DNA of 36,181 nt from Rhizophagus sp. LPA8_4_AMF (Eukaryota; Glomeromycota; Glomeromycetes; Glomerales; Glomeraceae). This document shows, in pieces, positions 11,328-21,321 of this stretch. Made by a program: the position numbers and the translations under genes. The DNA is taken from assembly GCA_021464525.1 (NCBI GenBank), contig JADRCO010000359.1, positions 1 to 36,181 on the forward strand, given 5' to 3'. Positions within the stretch are counted from its first letter, which is position 1. The number at the start of each line of letters is the position of its first letter. The notes beneath the pieces were generated by a model. The model had not been told where the DNA came from. It saw only the letters and a program-made list of their open reading frames with translations, and made no database searches.

Positions 11328-11678
11328 GTAGTGTTTGAAATCGTCGGATAAACGGATTCATCGGATGAATCTGATTCCCGATTCGATTATAAATCGACTC
11401 CGGTTCGATTATTGATCGGATATATATCGTCGGTTAAATTTTGAAAAATTTTCTTTAATTAATTAATGAGATTATTAATAAAAGTAAGATTGGTGCCTAT
11501 TCTGAAATATTATTTGTTGACTACATCACATTACGTTTGAGATTTTATCCGTTCGAATATCGGAATATCCGAAGATCATGTGATTTCGAGTATCCGATCC
11601 GAGTCTATAATTATATATCCGATAATCGTTACATCCGTCGGATAATCGATTAAATTATCCGACGATTCCAAACACTAC
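11328..11678. mobile_element. 351-bp MITE with 6-bp target-site duplication
   Basis: The left end reads GTAGTGTTTGAAATCGTCGG and the right end CCGACGATTCCAAACACTAC, an inverted repeat of about 24 bp (through GGATAA/TTATCC) with one mismatch. The direct repeat TTAAAG flanks the element immediately on both sides (11322-11327 and 11679-11684). The interior is rich in further ATCGGAT and ATCCGA words in both orientations. It encodes nothing. The structure is that of a non-autonomous DNA transposon; the superfamily is uncertain. Confidence 0.85.
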
Positions 11679-13735
11679 TTAAAGGAATAATTATATTTTA
11701 ATTTGTCTAATTAAAATCTAGCGAAATTTCGTACGTAAATTGTCTTATAATTAATGCAATGTTATCAAATTCAGCAATTCAAAAATAAAACAATTATATT
11801 ATAAATTCAGTTATTGACATTCTACAGACAATCCAAATAATAGTTTTAGAACAAGATATAAATATTTTAAGTAAAGTTTCGTTTAAGTTCTCTCATTCAA
11901 TCATTTCACATTTTTCATCAGATTATACATGATCTGACAATTTTGTTATTTACACCCAACCTGCTAAGAATTAAAAAACTTGCCCGTTTGGGAAGAACCC
12001 TTTTTTTTAAAAAAAAATATATAAAAACAATCAAATAAATTATTTAAGTTTGGAATTATGGGATGTCAAAAAATTATTTACTTTATTCCCTTTCCAAAAA
12101 ATTTAGTTAATCAAGATATTTGTCATCTATCTATCCTTTACCGCTTTGCGTTGATTTCCATTTTTCCCATCGGTGAAAATTCTCGTATTTTCATTTTTTA
12201 GTTAACAAATAACAATCTCCCTTTTATGTTTAATAATTAATACTTTATTCTAGATTCAATGAAGATATTTGTTAACGTTAACTACTTTAAAATTGGAAAT
12301 AAGCCGCATATTATTCAATCATTTAAATTATTGTTGAGTGATTAGTAAGTTATATTTGTTAAATTTATTAATCTGTAAAGCAAGAGTAGTAAATGATTTC
12401 ATACTTGAATTTCCCCAAAATGGTTTAACATGAAAAATTTCATGGGATTGCTAATCCTTTTTTTCTTAACATCATCAAAGAACGGATGTCACGAACCATG
12501 AAGCCATTACCATGAACATACTACGAGCACATAAACTCCTATATCATACTCACACCCATAAAACAAGCAGAACCATACGACGTGTAATCTTATTTTGATT
12601 TTATTTTTCTATTTTATATCGCACTGGTATCGAATCGTAATATATAAGGTTGACGAATGGGATTTAAAAAATGATGAGCGATAACATATCGTAGTATTTT
12701 TCTTTTTAAAATCAAAATTTAAAGTTAACGTTCGAAAAAATTGGTAAAATAGGCATAACCATTTCATTATTTATTTATTTTTTCTTTTTCGACTTTTTCA
12801 GTTGAATTTTGTTACACTAATGAAACACGTTATTGTTGTGGTTAGGTTAACTAGCCACATTGACCATTGTGACCTATATTATTAATATTTCAAATCGTGG
12901 AACTAACTTTATTCACACTAAATTTACGACAATAACTTTATTTTCAGCGTAGTTTGGCATATTGTAATCATAAATCAAAGCAATAAGTACATTTTATATG
13001 TTTAAATTTAATTAATCCTTAACCTAAGAAAAAAATGCCTTTTCTTGTATTCTTATGAACCTTCTTTATTAACTAACATAATATAATAGAATAATCAGAT
13101 AAGATACATACATTCATATACAATTAAAAAAAAGTTTGCATAATCGTTTTATTTTCATTAATCAATATATAGAGATTAGAGAATATAAAACTTACATTAT
13201 CAGACAGATAATCGTGCACGGATGAAATGAATATATCTATAAAAAATATTATTATAAATAATTAAAATCATGACTGATAAAATTATTTCATTCTTCATAA
13301 ACACGCACCAATAAATACTATTACAAAATAAGATATCTAAAAGATAAGTTTTTTTTGTAACAACATATTAACAAAATTAGTTTGAAGCCGAGTATAACTT
13401 CTATTCAATTTGAGAAATCTGTTACCTAGTCTTGTAGTCAACTCTTTCTATTTCACCTTAGTATAAATAAATAAATCTAGATCCATTCATCCAGATTTCT
13501 TGTTTGTTAGGATCTCTCAGGATTCTTCACTCTTCATCAAAATGTATAATTGTATATGATTTCATCATCTCCATCGCAATGTAATATAAATATTTTGACC
13601 CGGGCTACTGTACTAGACGATTATCTAAAAGTAATATTACTTTAATATCTAAGAACCACTTATGCAACCGATCATGTATAGATCACTCACATGATTAATA
13701 AGTAAAATCTCTTCCTTGTATTTCTAAGAAATTTT
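11679..13735. other. Long intergenic region, no gene seen
   Basis: AT-rich with no supported coding frame on either strand. Several long A or T runs lie at about 11250-11265 (just upstream) and 12000-12018. No structured repeat was recognised. Confidence 0.35.
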
Positions 13736-14236
13736 TTAGTACACCTGTACGCAAATGAGGTCTCTACCTTTTCGAAAGTGTATCTCGCTATGTTCATTGT
13801 AATTAATCCCAAGAAGACTTCTAAAAAAGGAGATTTGGGTAGGAATACTAATTTTTGGTGGTTCCTCAATTTGCTTCATTTCCTAACAACTGTGAAGCTA
13901 GACGGATTTTGTTGGGTTCTGGTGGAAGGATAATTTTCATTTGTTAGTGTGACATGTTCACCTGATTTCGTTGATAATTTTACACTGTGAACCGAAAGCA
14001 TATTAGTTGGACAAAGAATGAATTTCTTAAACTCCTCTTTTTTCGCTAATAATCCGATCTGGAATGTCAATCTTTTTGCTTCCATCCTTTCTGTATCAAA
14101 AAGCTTGTTGAATTAACTGCATTGTCTTTTCTCATTGAATGTTGGCATCAGTAATTTTATTATTGTTAAATTCCTTTTCATGGATTATTGGGAAGCCCTC
14201 TGTTCTATGTTGATTTAGGACTAACAGCCTGTACAT
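13736..14236 (-). pseudogene. Decayed protein-coding region, unrecognised family
   Basis: Read on the minus strand, protein-like sequence appears in segments broken by stops and frame changes. It begins at an ATG (14234-14236) with MYRLLVLNQHRTEGFPIIHE and KITDANIQ followed by a stop. It continues in frame with KTMQLIQQAF and YRKDGSKKIDIPDRIISEK. Near 13870 it resumes in another frame with KQIEEPPKISIPTQISFF and RSLLGINYNEHSEIHFRKG, ending at a stop at 13736-13738. The composition (Pro, Asp, Glu, Arg, Gln, His) is not that of random AT-rich DNA. I do not recognise the family. Unmodelled introns could account for some breaks, but the in-frame stops favour a pseudogene. Confidence 0.4.
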
Positions 14237-14499
14237 GCGAAAAAAAAGTAAGAGAGTTGCATGATGATTAAAGTGTAATCAGTGTAGTTTGGTTATTAGG
14301 ATTTAAGTTGAAATATGAGACGTTCAAAATATCAAAATAAATGACGTAAAAATACATCAATTTTCGGACGTAATTATAATCAAAGTATATATTACATAAG
14401 GTTATTTAACTATTTTGGAATGACGTTTAATACACTAACAGTTTTATTTGATTATGATTAGTCAGATATTACTGCAAGATTATAATAATTCTGTATAAT

Positions 14500-14680
14500 T
14501 CAGGTGATGCCGGTCAGAATTACAAATTTATGATATCACGTGATATATGCGATTACATTTGGCCAGAATTACGATGTAATTTTTAAATAACTGGACTTTT
14601 GAAAGTTTGAACGATTACATGGCACGTGACTAAATGACTCACTGGTATCACATGATCTGACGAATAACACATTCCAATAT
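14500..14680. repeat. Repeat fragment with GGCCAGAATTAC and CACGTG words
   Basis: The stretch contains CCGGTCAGAATTAC (about 14511), TATCACGTGATAT (about 14541) and GGCCAGAATTACG (about 14562). These resemble words at 187-340 and in the MULE inverted repeats. It is probably the remains of a dispersed element; its boundaries are not defined. Confidence 0.4.
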
Positions 14681-15054
14681 CAGAAGAATTATTTGGCTCT
14701 TAAAGCAGGTATTCTTGACATTGTAGAAATACTAAATGAATAATGAATATACTAAAATAAATAAATCAGCCTCTCTTACATCTCCATTTTTGATTTAAAT
14801 AAATAAACCCTTCAGGTCATCCAGCTGACTAAATTTTGCCAAAGTCACCTCTAGTAACATAGTAACATTTTAAAAAAATTTCAAAAGGTATTCATTCAAG
14901 GAATTTCTCTTAAATCTTTAGCATTACTGGGTCTTCGCTATTCTTCTCCTACGTCAGGCTCATTACATTCTCCACATATATCATATACTTTTCTTTTTTT
15001 CTAAATCTTCCATATAAACGACTCTATCTATTCTTCTATGTTTAATAGCTGAAT

Positions 15055-15181
15055 CCCTGTAAAAAATGTTGACCTGTGCTTTATGTTTCCATGTTTTTTC
15101 CGTGAATGTATCATTTTCACGGAATTTTTACGAAGTCACGGAGAAATAATGGAAATATTCGGATAAAAATTTTTTATAGGG
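15055..15181. mobile_element. 127-bp MITE with 3-bp target-site duplication (family member 1)
   Basis: The ends are CCCTGTAAAAAAT on the left and ATTTTTTATAGGG on the right, inverted with one mismatch. They are flanked directly by AAT on both sides (15052-15054 and 15182-15184). Inside are several CCGTGAA/TTCACGG words. The same ends, spacing of motifs and a 3-bp flanking duplication are found at 27233-27414. The element encodes nothing. Confidence 0.8.
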
Positions 15182-15312
15182 AATTAATAATTTAAATAAT
15201 ATTATTATGGATATTAGATAATAAAGTAAATTGAATTTACCGATATTTATCACCATCAACAATTTTTTTTCTTTTGACGTTTCGTCTATATTTCCATACT
15301 AACAAAATTTAG

Positions 15313-15350
15313 AAAAGGATGTGCTGTTTACAAAAGGATGTGCTGTTTAC
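15313..15350 (+). repeat. 19-bp perfect tandem duplication
   Basis: AAAAGGATGTGCTGTTTAC occurs twice in direct succession without a mismatch, which indicates a recent slippage or duplication event. Confidence 0.9.
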
Positions 15351-16162
15351 ATTAATGACAGTTGTAATTTTAACAGCATCATAAATATTATTTACTTTAT
15401 ATGTACACTTTTTATATGTATGTAGATATACAGTATAAATTAGAATTTACTTACGGAGTATGGGTACATCTGAAGGATATAATTCCCACCAATCATATCC
15501 AAGAATTTTGACAGCACATTCTATCATTGCCTAATCGAAAGATTGTGAAACCTTTTTTTCAATAAATAAATCCTAATTACAAATCTTATTTTATCTTACA
15601 TGATGGCTGAAAAAAGATTTGCCTCTGATTTCCACACTAAAAATCGGTTGCTATATTATCCGCACTTATTTGTTTTCATATGACACGGAAAACGACATAA
15701 TTTTTCACACATATAGTTAATATACACGGTAACTCGCGATTACATGTACTATTACTACTATATCTTAATAATTGTTGTTCAATTTGAATAATTTAATGTT
15801 CTACAAGAAGTGAAATAATCATAAAAATAACTACATACTGCTAATTTAGACATATGATAAATATAAATAATTTTTGAAATTTCGCTTTAGACTATCTAAC
15901 ATTTCTACATTAAATATAAACGACCAATGCTGTTTCGCCAAAAAACTATTATTCCTTAACTATACGCACTGTTATTATGTATATTTGATTAATAAAAATA
16001 TAAATTAAAGATCTATGGATCTGCAAACCTAAAAAAGTGTCATGTCATTAATCTAAATATAGAAGGTCTTAACCTAAAAAATTGATCGTACATGTCACGC
16101 ATCTATAAAATGGTTAGAAATTTTTTGCATTGCGTATACCATAATTACGGTGGATTTCTTTG

Positions 16163-16195
16163 AAAAAAAAAAATAAAATAAAATAAAATAAAAAA
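16163..16195 (+). repeat. (AAAAT)n microsatellite
   Basis: A run of A is followed by about four to five AAAAT units and then a further A-run. Confidence 0.85.
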
Positions 16196-16850
16196 TTATT
16201 ATGTTATTTTATTATAAGGCTTATTTTAAATGAAAAAACTACTTTTTTAACTTCCAATATCATTATACTTTAATACCGTCGTATTCACGGAAGTGTAAAA
16301 AATTTTTTCTATTGTCTACCGGAGTTTTGTTATCAAAAGAAAGTTTTTTGAAATTCCGTGGGAAAACGGAAATTCAATTTTACATATTTGAAACAAAAAA
16401 TTGTTTTTACCGTTTATGGTAAAAGCTTAATAATTGCTCGTAAAAATCAAAAAGGTTATATTTATCAATTATGATTTCACTATATTCAAAATGATGATAA
16501 TATAAAAATTATCATAACTTTTTTTTGTGCTTACAAGACAAAACCATGGTAATTTATCCGGATAATCTCGAGGATCGACAAAACCCTAGTAACGACCCTT
16601 ACCCCCTAACGCCGGTTCCAGGCCATATATGAACATTAATTTTTAATTTTTACCTAACATTAAAATAACTATTCCTTTTTTCAAACCAAAGTTATATTGG
16701 GCTGTTGAAAAATTTCATCATCATTTACAAATTTAAAATTTCACAACTCTGGTAATTATAATTTAAATTCAGCAATAAAAAAGCTCTTTTCCATTTTTTT
16801 TTTCATAACTTTCTCTAAATAATTGACTATTCATTCAACACTTTTATATA

Positions 16851-18692
16851 ATGCCGATTGATTTAATAGAAAAACGTCGAGCGGCTCTCAAGGAGATTGA
16901 TGATGCAAAATTCGGTTGGTATCACGTTCGTGCGTGCTTAGTAGCTGGTACTGGATTTTTTATGGATGCATACGATCTGTTTGCTATCAATTTTGCCTCT
17001 ACTATGATCGGATATGTCTATTTTAACGGCAAGATACCCGCTAATATCGACTTGGGTTTGAAAGTGTCGGCCTCCATTGGAAATTTAATAGGACAATTAT
17101 TCTTCGGCTGGTTGGCTGACGTGCTCGGACGAAAAAAGGTAACTAAAATGATTTGAGAAATGTGTGATGAGATGGAGAAAAATTTCAGTTTTAAATTTAG
17201 ATTTATTTTACATTTTAGATGTATGGAATCGAATTGATGATTATCATTGTTGCAACAGTGGCTTCAGCATTATGCGGTGAAAGTTATGCTATTTCAGTAT
17301 CCGCTACAATCATGATTTGGCGTGTAATCATGGGTATCGGTATTGGTGGTGACTATCCACTTTCGTCAATAATTACCTCGGAGTTTGCAACCAAAAAAAG
17401 AAGAGGCGCAATGATGGCAGCTGTGTTTGCTATGCAGGGATTCGGAATATTCGCAGCAGGTCTCGTAGCACTTATTGTATTAGCAGCTTTCAAGAATGGC
17501 ATCATTCAAAATGTTATGGTAATTGATTACTGCTGGCGTTTGATACTTGGTTTGGGTGCCGTACCTGGTTTACTCGCCCTCTACTTTCGTCTCACTATTC
17601 CAGAAACGCCACGATATACAATGGAAGTTGAAAGAAATCTGATGAAAGCGTCTACGGATATTACATCCTATCTGCAGAAAAAAGCTAATGAATCACACAA
17701 TAGCGATAATAATGATCATAACGATCATAACGATAATAACGATAATAACGATCATAACGATAATAACAATCATCATGATGATGCATCATCTGAACATCAT
17801 ATACCAAAAGCAAGTTGGTCTGATTTCTTTAATTATTTCGGAAAATGGTATAATGGAAAAGTTTTATTAGGTACTTCCATGTCATGGTTCGCATTAGATG
17901 TTGCTTTTTATGGAATTGGTCTTAACAACGCGATTATTCTAAGTGCAATTGGTTACTCGGATGCTAAAGATGCTGATTATAATTTAAGGGCTTTTAATTC
18001 ACTTAAAAATATGGCAATTGGTAATATTATCATTACAATTATGGGTACCATTCCTGGTTATTGGTTTACTGTATTACTTGTAGATAAATGGGGTCGAAAG
18101 CCTATTCAATTTATGGGTTTTGGTATCCTTACTGCACTCTTTATTGCCATGGGCGCCGCTTTTGACCAACTGAAGACACATTCTATTCCTGCATTTATCG
18201 TCTTATTCGTATTGTTGCAGGTATTTATTTATTTTATTTTATTTTTTTTTGTTTCTTTTATCAACCTCAAAAACTGAGTTGAAGCGCAATCTTGCTGATT
18301 TGGGCAAATCAAAGTGAAAGAAACTAAATATCTAAATCATTATTTGTTAGTTCTTTCAAAATTTCGGTCCAAACACAACAACATTTATTGTACCGGGAGA
18401 AGTTTTTCCAACGCGCTATCGGTCAACTGGTCATGGTATATCAGCAGCGTCCGGAAAACTTGGTGCAATTGTTGCTCAAGTTGGATTTTCAAAACTTAAA
18501 GACATTGGTGGAACGGACGCATTTGTGGGTCGATTGCTTATAATCTTTGCAGCATGGATGTTTATTGGTGGTTTATTCACCCTGTTATTACCCGAAACAA
18601 AAGGTTTGTCACTTGAAGAATTATCCAACGAAGATCATTTTTATAAGGAGAAAAAAGAGAAAGAAAAGAAAAAATTGGAAGTTTAAATTAAA
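16851..18692 (+). CDS. Inorganic phosphate:H+ symporter, Pho84/PHT1 family (three exons)
   Basis: Exons 16851-17138, 17219-18220 and 18351-18692 join in frame with phase-0 GT-AG introns to give 543 aa. It is a 12-segment major facilitator protein of the plasma membrane that imports phosphate with protons. Diagnostic blocks are [18 protein letters not shown] (residues 33-50), [14 protein letters not shown] across the first splice, [10 protein letters not shown] (Asp141), [26 protein letters not shown] (Asp323), DKWGRKPIQ, and [20 protein letters not shown] in exon 3. Asp residues in these three places are the ones implicated in substrate and proton binding in the fungal homologue PiPT, and all are present. 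The length suits the family. The central cytoplasmic loop (about residues 255-285) is unusual: almost only His, Asn and Asp. The last ~20 residues are Lys/Glu-rich. Likely orthologue of the high-affinity AM fungal phosphate transporters; which paralog cannot be told here. Confidence 0.95.
17698..17785 (+). repeat. In-frame GATAATAAC/GATCATAAC tandem repeat inside the transporter gene
   Basis: About nine degenerate 9-nt units made of GAT(A/C)ATAAC encode alternating His-Asn-Asp and Asn-Asn-Asp triplets in the central loop of the phosphate transporter. The unit length is a multiple of three, so copy-number change would not break the frame. Confidence 0.85.
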
Positions 18693-19079
18693 TTATGGTG
18701 TAAAAAAAAAAGTCATTATTATGATCAATAATCCCTCCCTTGAAAATATTCGGAACTTCAAAATCCTTGTATATTTTGTTAGAAATATTTTTTTTTTTTA
18801 CATCACTTGTTCTTTAATTTATTCATTAGTACTTATTGTATGTAAAATTAAGAATCTCGATAATAAAAAATTAATAGACAGAATTAAATTGGCAGGTCTT
18901 GAATAAGTATAGTAATTCAACAAATTTCTACCTGCAGTCAGATTTTTGCGACGAACTACACCATAATGATACAAACATCAAATTATAGTACAATTAATAA
19001 TTTTCAACATTGTTAACTTTTCACATGGCGCAGACTATTCATCTTACATGGCGTTCTAGTACTATAAAGCTTCGGGCTA
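18693..19079. other. Downstream of the transporter, no gene seen
   Basis: AT-rich 3' flank. Open frames running on through here belong to frames other than the transporter's and show no protein-like features. Confidence 0.35.
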
Positions 19080-19510
19080 AATTGTTCTTTTAAAAAGGAA
19101 ATCCGAATGCGTTGGGGAGACTTCTCCATTATCCTTCAATATTCCAACGATAACCTCCAAACCCGTTTCACATTTTATGTAACTTCAAACAATCTTCTAT
19201 CAAAGCAGCTTCGGAAAATTTGACATTGAGTGGATTTTACTCGTACATTAAATTCCATCAGATTTGTAAAGTTAAAAATACCACTCTGTTGTCGTTATGA
19301 TAATTCCACAAAGGTAATCAAAGTCCTCTTCAAACGCTACGCTTGGAGTAGTGCATTTTCAAATTGTTAGACATTTGGATAAAACAGATGGCAACAGTAT
19401 GCTGCTTGTAGTAATACAAACTAATTCATCGAGAACCTTGATTACATAATCTACTCTCCCGTGTTTCTTCGCCAACCACTTCAAGTTGTGGAATCAGGTA
19501 CGTCATCTTT
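19080..19510 (-). other. Possible decayed coding sequence, unrecognised
   Basis: This patch is less AT-rich than its surroundings. On the minus strand it shows short protein-like runs in shifting frames, such as PQLEVVGEETRESRLCNQG, FEEDFDYLCGIIITTTEW and KFSEAALIEDCLKLHK. The pattern might suggest a leucine-rich or F-box-type relic, as is common in this lineage, but no diagnostic motif is present. Treat as an unassigned remnant. Confidence 0.22.
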
Positions 19511-19865
19511 CGTTAGTGAGCGAAAATGGGGGCGGTGAAAATAGTCTGAAGAGAATTATAGTATGTCACTATGTCTTACATATTGTTACTGTTGTCTATT
19601 AACACGTTTGAACAGCAAGACGTTCAATGGCTAGAAAGTGGCGTAGAAACAGAGGTAAAAGTATTTATAACACGAAATTAATAATTTACCAGACCAATCA
19701 ATTTAAATTCATTGTAAATTATCACGTGATATTAGTTCCCGCGGCAATCAACAAAAATATGCTGCCGGGCATTGCCAAATCTCACTGCACCGCACCAGAA
19801 TTAGCAAATATTAACGGATAACATTTTTAATTCTGCCCAAAATTCTACCATCACCAGCGGTGATA

Positions 19866-20062
19866 CACAGTGAAATTCGATATACCGGAACCTTGATATA
19901 ACGGAACATAAGTCTTGATATATCGAAATCGGGGTCTGGAACGGATTATCATAATCAATAATTAATTTACCCTCGATATAACGGATTTCTCGATAGAATG
20001 GATTTTTGACAAATTTTACTCATGGAACGGATGGTTCCATCATTATATCGAATTTCACTGTG
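19866..20062. mobile_element. pogo/Tc1-mariner-like MITE with TA duplication
   Basis: The 197-bp element has ends CACAGTGAAATTCGATATA and ATATCGAATTTCACTGTG and is flanked by TA on both sides (19864-19865 and 20063-20064). Just inside are repeated GATATAACGGA and TCGATATAACGGAT words. CAGTG-type ends followed by TCGATATAACG and insertion at TA are known from pogo/Tigger-type transposons; assignment to that group is by this resemblance. It is noncoding. Confidence 0.82.
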
Positions 20063-20161
20063 TATTTTACCAATACTCTAAATTTTTGAAATTAGAAGTT
20101 GATAATACCAGTGAGATTCATATAGGACCGAAATATGTTGAGGTACATAGAAATATTCTCC

Positions 20162-20632
20162 AGGTTAGATTTTGACTTACGCACAATCTGTAGATTTTTT
20201 TAAGCGAAGTCATGTTATTAATTTTATTAATTTTGTTAATTTGCGTATTTTTAATTGATTTTTAAAAGTAAGGGGTTTGTTTTGCGTATATTTGGCAGAG
20301 GGAAATAAATTTATTGATTTGCAAAATTGCAAAATAGAATACATATTATACATCCTAAGAAAGTAGTGGTAAAAATCAAAAATTGGAAAGATTATCATCT
20401 TGACCATCATGTTAATATTCGTTCGCAGATGAATTGAAACGATACACTAGTAGTCCTTTACATTTTGTACGACAAAAAAAAAACAATCGTCAGGGGGATT
20501 TGTTCGCTTATTTTTTTCCAACTATTTGGGGTTAGGTGTTAATTTTACGTACCGATCTTATTAAAACCCTTGCGTACATCTAAATTTGATGTCCCCTGAC
20601 TTCTCTATATATATTTTCGGGGTTCTATTCAT
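20162..20632 (+). repeat. Dispersed repeat, copy B
   Basis: This is the direct-orientation partner of 4499-5225. It starts TAGATTTTGACTTACG and contains AGCGAAGTCATGTTATTAAT, TTTGGCAGAGGGA, TATTATACATCCTAAGAAA, CCAACTATTTGGGGTTAGG and TGATGTCCCCTGACTTC. It is about 250 bp shorter than copy A, mostly from missing sequence between the second and third blocks. A short third fragment may lie at about 23808-23830 (TTTTTAAGCGGGTCATGTTT). Confidence 0.65.
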
Positions 20633-21104
20633 ATTATAACCCATTTTTGATCAAAAAGAATCTGATCAATGGTAATATTTTTAATGAGACCTAACCTACG
20701 AATTTTTCTTCCTCTTTTTTATGCAATTAATATAATAAATATAACAGTTAACAGTTTTAATTTTAAAGATGATTAAAATAATATTTTTGAAAATATATCG
20801 CCAAAGAACAACTTTCGTTCAATTATAATACCAATTTTATCTGATTAATTTAATTCTATAAAATTTGAATAACATAATAAAATAATTAATAGAATATGTT
20901 AAAATAAACTACCAGTACGTAATAAATTTTTTTTTTTTTTGTAATATTAAACATTTAGTACCTGACTTTATATAGAAAGAAATTAAAAATTCACAGATTC
21001 ATAATCAACTATAATTGAACAATAAATTTATTTCAATTTGTTATTCCATCTATTTAAAGATCAAAATAATCCCGTAACAAATGATCTATTTTCTGTTTTA
21101 GCAT
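20633..21104. other. Intergenic, no gene seen
   Basis: Very AT-rich with long T-runs near 20928-20940; nothing recognised. Confidence 0.35.
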
Positions 21105-21321
21105 CTAAACATTTAATGTTAATATTGGTCTGAATTCTTTGCATACTTTAATGGCCAAGATTTGACCGCAGCTAACTGTAATTCGTTCATTTTTATCCAG
21201 AGTAAATATCTGCTGTTTTTGTTCTCGAGATCACGGGTGACGGGTTATACACATCCGCAGCATCACGTTTTTTTAAATCATTGAGAAGGAGTTTAACAAA
21301 AGGACACCGTCTAATAAATAA
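21105..21321 (-). pseudogene. Frameshifted coding remnant, unrecognised
   Basis: On the minus strand, a 42-codon frame (21321 down to 21193) contains LFIRRCPFVKLLLNDLKKRD and AADVYNPSPVISRTKTADIY before a stop. At that point a second frame takes over (21209 down to 21105): TLDKNERITVSCGQILAIKV and CKEFRPILTLNV, then a stop. The two overlap at the TADIY/IFTLD junction, as expected of one reading frame broken by a small indel or by a splice at CAGCAG. The composition is strongly protein-like. I do not recognise the family. Confidence 0.42.

Larger units (their letters stand above)
15182..16850. other. Upstream region of the phosphate transporter, no gene seen
   Basis: No coding frame is supported. 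The region holds a 19-bp tandem duplication (15313-15350) and an (AAAAT)n tract (16163-16195). A GC-richer patch at about 16555-16630 includes ACCCCCTAACGCCGG. No canonical TATA box could be singled out. CACGTG, the Pho4-type core known from yeast, was not seen within the last kilobase before the ATG. Confidence 0.4.

Noticed and set aside
697-14630. CACGTG hexamers (MULE inverted repeats, 14544, 14623) as Pho4-type sites controlling the phosphate transporter
   Set aside because: They lie more than 2 kb from the transporter start and belong to repeat sequences; none was seen in the proximal upstream region.
18547-18906. A 119-codon frame at the end of the transporter gene
   Set aside because: It reads exon 3 in the wrong frame; the transporter's own frame ends at 18692 after conserved PHT1 motifs.
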